Assembly (NCBI GenBank): GCA_944378225.1
Contig: CALWGE010000007.1
Coordinates: 1 to 63,390 of the forward strand
DNA: 63,390 bases
Reading direction: 5' to 3'
DNA from: an uncultured Merdimonas sp.
GTDB lineage: Bacteria > Bacillota > Clostridia > Lachnospirales > Lachnospiraceae
A program made the translations under genes and the position numbers. The notes under the pieces are model-generated. The model worked only from the letters and a program-made list of their open reading frames with translations. It was not told the origin of the DNA and ran no database searches. Below, in pieces: positions 60,891 through 63,390 of this stretch (its first letter is position 1; every line of letters starts with the position of its first letter).

Positions 60891-60917
60891 GCAGCCTGCC
60901 CGTTTTGGGCAGGCTGC
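60891..60917 (+). other. 11-bp hairpin in metQ leader
   Basis: GCAGCCTGCCC at 60891-60901 pairs with GGGCAGGCTGC at 60907-60917 around a 5-nt loop. No T-run follows. It may end the upstream transcript weakly or stabilise the leader. No SAM riboswitch or T-box pattern is recognisable. Confidence 0.55.
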
Positions 60918-60947
60918 TGTGGCTTAGAGAATGGAGGAAAGAGTATT

Positions 60948-61811
60948 ATGAAAAGGTTTGTGAAGAAACTGACATCCCTTGCTGTCTGCCTTACAGTGGC
61001 TGCTTCACTTGCAGCCTGCGGAGGCGGAAAGAAAGGAATCCAGATTGCGGTGCCCAATGACACAACAAATGAAGCCCGCGCGCTGATGCTTCTGCAGGAA
61101 CTGGGATATATCACACTGAAAGACGGAGCGGGAATTACCGCGACAGTCATGGATATCGCAGAGAATCCGTATGACATTTCTTTTAATGAAGTTGAGGCAG
61201 CTCAGCTTCCCAATGTGCTTCAGGATATGGATTACGCAGTGATTAACTCCAATTATGCCATCGATGCCGGCTTAAATCCCATGGAGGACGCTCTTGCAAT
61301 TGAAGGTTCATTTTCTGCTTACGGTAATGTACTTGCGGTGAAGGAAGGAAATGAGAACAATGATAATATCAAAGCTCTCAAAGCAGCGCTGGAGAGCCAG
61401 CAGGTAGCTGATTTTATTCTGGAAGAGTATGGCGGAGATGTGGTAAGCACAGTGGATAACCCTACAGATGGTTATGATGCCTCTGTGGACTATGATGCTC
61501 TGGCGGGCACTACCATTACAGTAGCGGCTTCCCCGGCTCCTCATGCGGAGATCCTTCAGGTGGCAAAAGAGATTCTGGCAGCAAAGGATATTACGCTGGA
61601 TATCATGGAGTTTACAGACTATGTACAGCCTAATAACGTAGTAGATACCGGAGAGGTGGATGCAAATTATTTCCAGCATCAGCCGTATCTGGATGATTTC
61701 AATGCGGAGAACGGAACTCATGTGGTATCTGTAGCTACCATTCATGTGGAGCCTATGGGTATCTATGGAGGCAAGCAGTCTTCTCTGGATGCAATTACAG
61801 AGGGAAAATAG
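60948..61811 (+). CDS. metQ: Methionine ABC transporter binding lipoprotein
   Basis: This protein, about 287 residues, is a NlpA/MetQ-family lipoprotein with lipobox LAAC near residue 24. The binding domain contains IAVPNDTTNEARALMLLQELGYI, DISFNEVEAAQLPNVLQDMDYAVINSNYA and the late VDANYFQHQPYLDDFN. It binds D- or L-methionine for the MetNI importer encoded next. The start is ATG 60948 after GGAGGAAA; in-frame sequence to 60774 runs through the promoter and leader hairpin. A hairpin terminator separates it from metN. Confidence 0.92.
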   Translation: MKRFVKKLTSLAVCLTVAASLAACGGGKKGIQIAVPNDTTNEARALMLLQELGYITLKDGAGITATVMDIAENPYDISFNEVEAAQLPNVLQDMDYAVINSNYAIDAGLNPMEDALAIEGSFSAYGNVLAVKEGNENNDNIKALKAALESQQVADFILEEYGGDVVSTVDNPTDGYDASVDYDALAGTTITVAASPAPHAEILQVAKEILAAKDITLDIMEFTDYVQPNNVVDTGEVDANYFQHQPYLDDFNAENGTHVVSVATIHVEPMGIYGGKQSSLDAITEGK

Positions 61812-61845
61812 GCAGCAGGCAGTTAAAGAAAACATAAGACAGGAG

Positions 61846-61878
61846 GGGCGCCGTGAACAGTCTTTTCGGCGCCCTTTT
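61846..61878 (+). terminator. intercistronic terminator between metQ and metN
   Basis: Arms GGGCGCCG and CGGCGCCC (61846-61853 and 61867-61874) are followed by TTTTAT. It probably lowers metNI expression relative to metQ. Confidence 0.8.
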
Positions 61879-61892
61879 ATCCGGAGGAAGTT

Positions 61893-62903
61893 ATGATAGA
61901 AATCAAAAATCTGTCCAAGGAGTTCCAGACAGCAGATGGAACGGTAGAGGCACTGAAGGATGTGAATCTTACGATTGGGGACGGGGAGATTTATGGCATT
62001 ATCGGTATGAGCGGAGCGGGAAAGAGTACGCTGGTTCGCTGTATCAATATGCTCGAGCGGCCCACAGAAGGCCAGGTTCTGATAGACGGTCAGGATATCG
62101 GAGCTCTGTCCACGGCAGAGCTTCGCAAGGCGCGCCGGGAGATTACAATGATATTTCAGGGATTTAACCTGCTGATGCAGCGTACCTGCCTGAAGAATAT
62201 CTGTTTCCCGCTGGAACTGGCAGGAGTAAATAAGACAGAGGCCAGGAAGCGGGCCATGGAGCTTCTCGAGATCGTGGGTCTTCCCGATAAGGCAAACGCC
62301 TATCCTGCTCAGCTGTCCGGCGGTCAGCAGCAGAGAATCGCCATTGCAAGAGCTCTGGCGACAGAGCCGAAGGTTCTGCTCTGCGATGAGGCCACCAGCG
62401 CTCTGGACCCGAAGACAACCCATGCCATTCTGGAGCTGATTCGTGATATCAACCGGAGACTGGGGATTTCCGTTATCATCATTACTCACCAGATGAGTGT
62501 TGTGGAGGAGATCTGCAGCCGTGTGGCAATTCTGGATGAGGGCCGTGTGGTGGAAGAAGGACTGGTCAGTGAGATTTTTTCCAGCCCGAAATCGAAGGCT
62601 GCGAAACGGCTGGTATTTCCGGAGGGGGCAGACGAGATTCTTCTGGAAACCAGGGGTGAGAGGCGTATCCGTGTAGTATTCAGCGGAGCGGTAGCTTCCA
62701 GGGAGCCTTTGATTGCGAAGATGGCTATGGAAGAGAAGATTGCGGCAAGCATTCTGGGCGCATCCACCAGAAGCATCGGGGATAAAGCCTATGGAAATAT
62801 GCTGCTTGGAATTACCGGGGATGACGATACTGTGCGCCGTGCCATAGATTATCTGCGCAGCATTCCGGACGTTCTGGTTGAGGAGGTGACCGATCATGTT
62901 TGA
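61893..62903 (+). CDS. metN: Methionine ABC transporter ATP-binding protein
   Basis: This 336-residue ATPase has GMSGAGKSTLVRCINMLERP (Walker A), FQGFNLLMQRT, LSGGQQQRIAIARALA and CDEATSALDPKTT. A C-terminal NIL domain (about 255-336) follows; in MetN it binds methionine and shuts transport at high internal methionine. GGAGG precedes the ATG. The end overlaps metI by 8 nt. Confidence 0.95.
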   Translation: MIEIKNLSKEFQTADGTVEALKDVNLTIGDGEIYGIIGMSGAGKSTLVRCINMLERPTEGQVLIDGQDIGALSTAELRKARREITMIFQGFNLLMQRTCLKNICFPLELAGVNKTEARKRAMELLEIVGLPDKANAYPAQLSGGQQQRIAIARALATEPKVLLCDEATSALDPKTTHAILELIRDINRRLGISVIIITHQMSVVEEICSRVAILDEGRVVEEGLVSEIFSSPKSKAAKRLVFPEGADEILLETRGERRIRVVFSGAVASREPLIAKMAMEEKIAASILGASTRSIGDKAYGNMLLGITGDDDTVRRAIDYLRSIPDVLVEEVTDHV

Positions 62904-63390
62904 GAAACTGCTGTCTTCTGAGATAGTGCAGGAAACCCTTTGGATCGTACAGAGCGAATTTCCGCTGGCGATCTGGGAGACGATATATGTGACAGTCCTT
63001 GCTACGGCGCTGGCGATTGTAATCGGTCTGCCGCTGGGCGTGCTTCTGGTGGCAGGAGAGAAGAATGGTGTGCTTCCCCTTCCCAAACCGTTCATGCATG
63101 TACTGAATGTGGTAATTAATCTTCTGCGTTCGGTGCCTTTTCTGATATTGATGATTATGGTGTTCCCGCTGTCCAGACTGATTGTGGGTACTGCTGTTGG
63201 AACTGTGGCTTCGATTGTTCCTCTGGTGATTGCGGCCTTTCCGTTTGTGGCCCGCCTGGTGGAGAGCAGCCTCAGGGAGGTAAATCCGAATATCATCGAG
63301 ATGGCCCAGAGTATGGGAGCTTCTCCTTTCCAGATCATCATAAAGGTGATGATTCCGGAGAGCTTGCCGTCTCTGCTTTCGAACTTTACC
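62896..63390 (+). CDS. metI: Methionine ABC transporter permease (partial)
   Basis: The first 165 residues of MetI are present; the gene runs off the end of the window. At least three or four membrane helices are seen. The conserved LRSVPFLILMIM and the EAA loop (REVNPNIIEMAQSMGASPFQIIIKVMIPE) are complete. AGGAGGTGA at 62881-62889 lies 6 nt before the ATG, and the start overlaps the metN end, so both are translationally coupled. It forms the membrane channel for methionine. Confidence 0.93.
   Translation, partial: MFEKLLSSEIVQETLWIVQSEFPLAIWETIYVTVLATALAIVIGLPLGVLLVAGEKNGVLPLPKPFMHVLNVVINLLRSVPFLILMIMVFPLSRLIVGTAVGTVASIVPLVIAAFPFVARLVESSLREVNPNIIEMAQSMGASPFQIIIKVMIPESLPSLLSNFT

Noticed and set aside
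60846-60947. SAM riboswitch or T-box before metQ
   Set aside because: Leader of about 75 nt is too short and holds a single hairpin without the conserved motifs.
61308-63341. 677-codon open frame on the - strand opposite metQNI
   Set aside because: Opposes three certain genes, low-quality composition rich in Cys/His/Ile/Ser, no start signals.

Overview
The window reads as a chromosome segment of an anaerobic, low-to-mid G+C Gram-positive bacterium of the Clostridia, most likely family Lachnospiraceae. The signs are AGGAGG-type ribosome sites, sigma-A promoters with 16-18 bp spacers, DUF5688, DUF2325 and DUF3793 proteins, a YesM/YesN-type two-component system, rubrerythrin with PerR, scpA-scpB, and a FeoB-associated Cys-rich peptide. 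The genus cannot be fixed by reading alone. Every protein gene I accept lies on the + strand; only one tRNA-Arg(CCG) is on the - strand.

Layout. (1) 1-9.6 kb, housekeeping: nrdR, a DMT-transporter/YqeG fusion, an M24 peptidase, efp, tRNA-Arg, a DUF5688 protein, a membrane-anchored SH3b protein with a 27-bp coding repeat, a small helical protein, gdhA and an RluF-type pseudouridine synthase. (2) 9.6-15.8 kb: ligA, a Cof-type HAD phosphatase, glgB and a mechanosensitive channel, closely spaced. (3) 15.8-31.3 kb, sugar-furanose/pentose island: a GntR-LacI regulator (AraR-like), araA, a ribulokinase-type FGGY kinase, a YesN/YesM two-component system, a YtfQRT/YjfF-type ABC importer with two different binding proteins, and a fucose-isomerase-fold enzyme. 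No araD is present here. (4) 31.3-33.6 kb, PerR oxidative-stress operon: perR, a double-rubredoxin protein and an in-frame ferredoxin-rubrerythrin fusion. (5) 33.7-41.7 kb: citrate synthase, a DacA-type carboxypeptidase, an FGGY kinase, a metallophosphoesterase, scpAB and an iron-sulfur protein. (6) 41.7-45.7 kb, polyol-phosphate operon: SDR, PHP protein, a truncated class II aldolase and an L-sorbose-1-phosphate-reductase-like enzyme. (7) 45.7-49.5 kb: a divergent PAP2 protein, an iron-type cluster (DUF2325, DUF3793, flavodoxin, FeoB-associated peptide) without feoA/feoB, and a second D,D-carboxypeptidase. (8) 49.5-60.8 kb, metal-acquisition island: a five-gene Nik/Opp-type importer, two tandem paralogous methyltransferases, a BtuF/FecCD-type importer, a third methyltransferase and FmdE. 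(9) 60.8 kb to the end: metQ, metN and a partial metI.

The best candidate for an undescribed system is region 8. Two differently built importers, three SAM-dependent methyltransferases and an FmdE protein are packed with short gaps and overlaps. The two transcription starts I infer (before the Nik-type operon and before the first methyltransferase) share a near-identical promoter-proximal element, which suggests they are switched together. What the system imports or modifies cannot be told from the sequence. Other points of interest are two gene fusions that keep possible internal starts, two GTTAG-N6-CTAAC palindromes exactly 60 bp apart around a terminator, two binding proteins serving one sugar importer, and a truncated aldolase.
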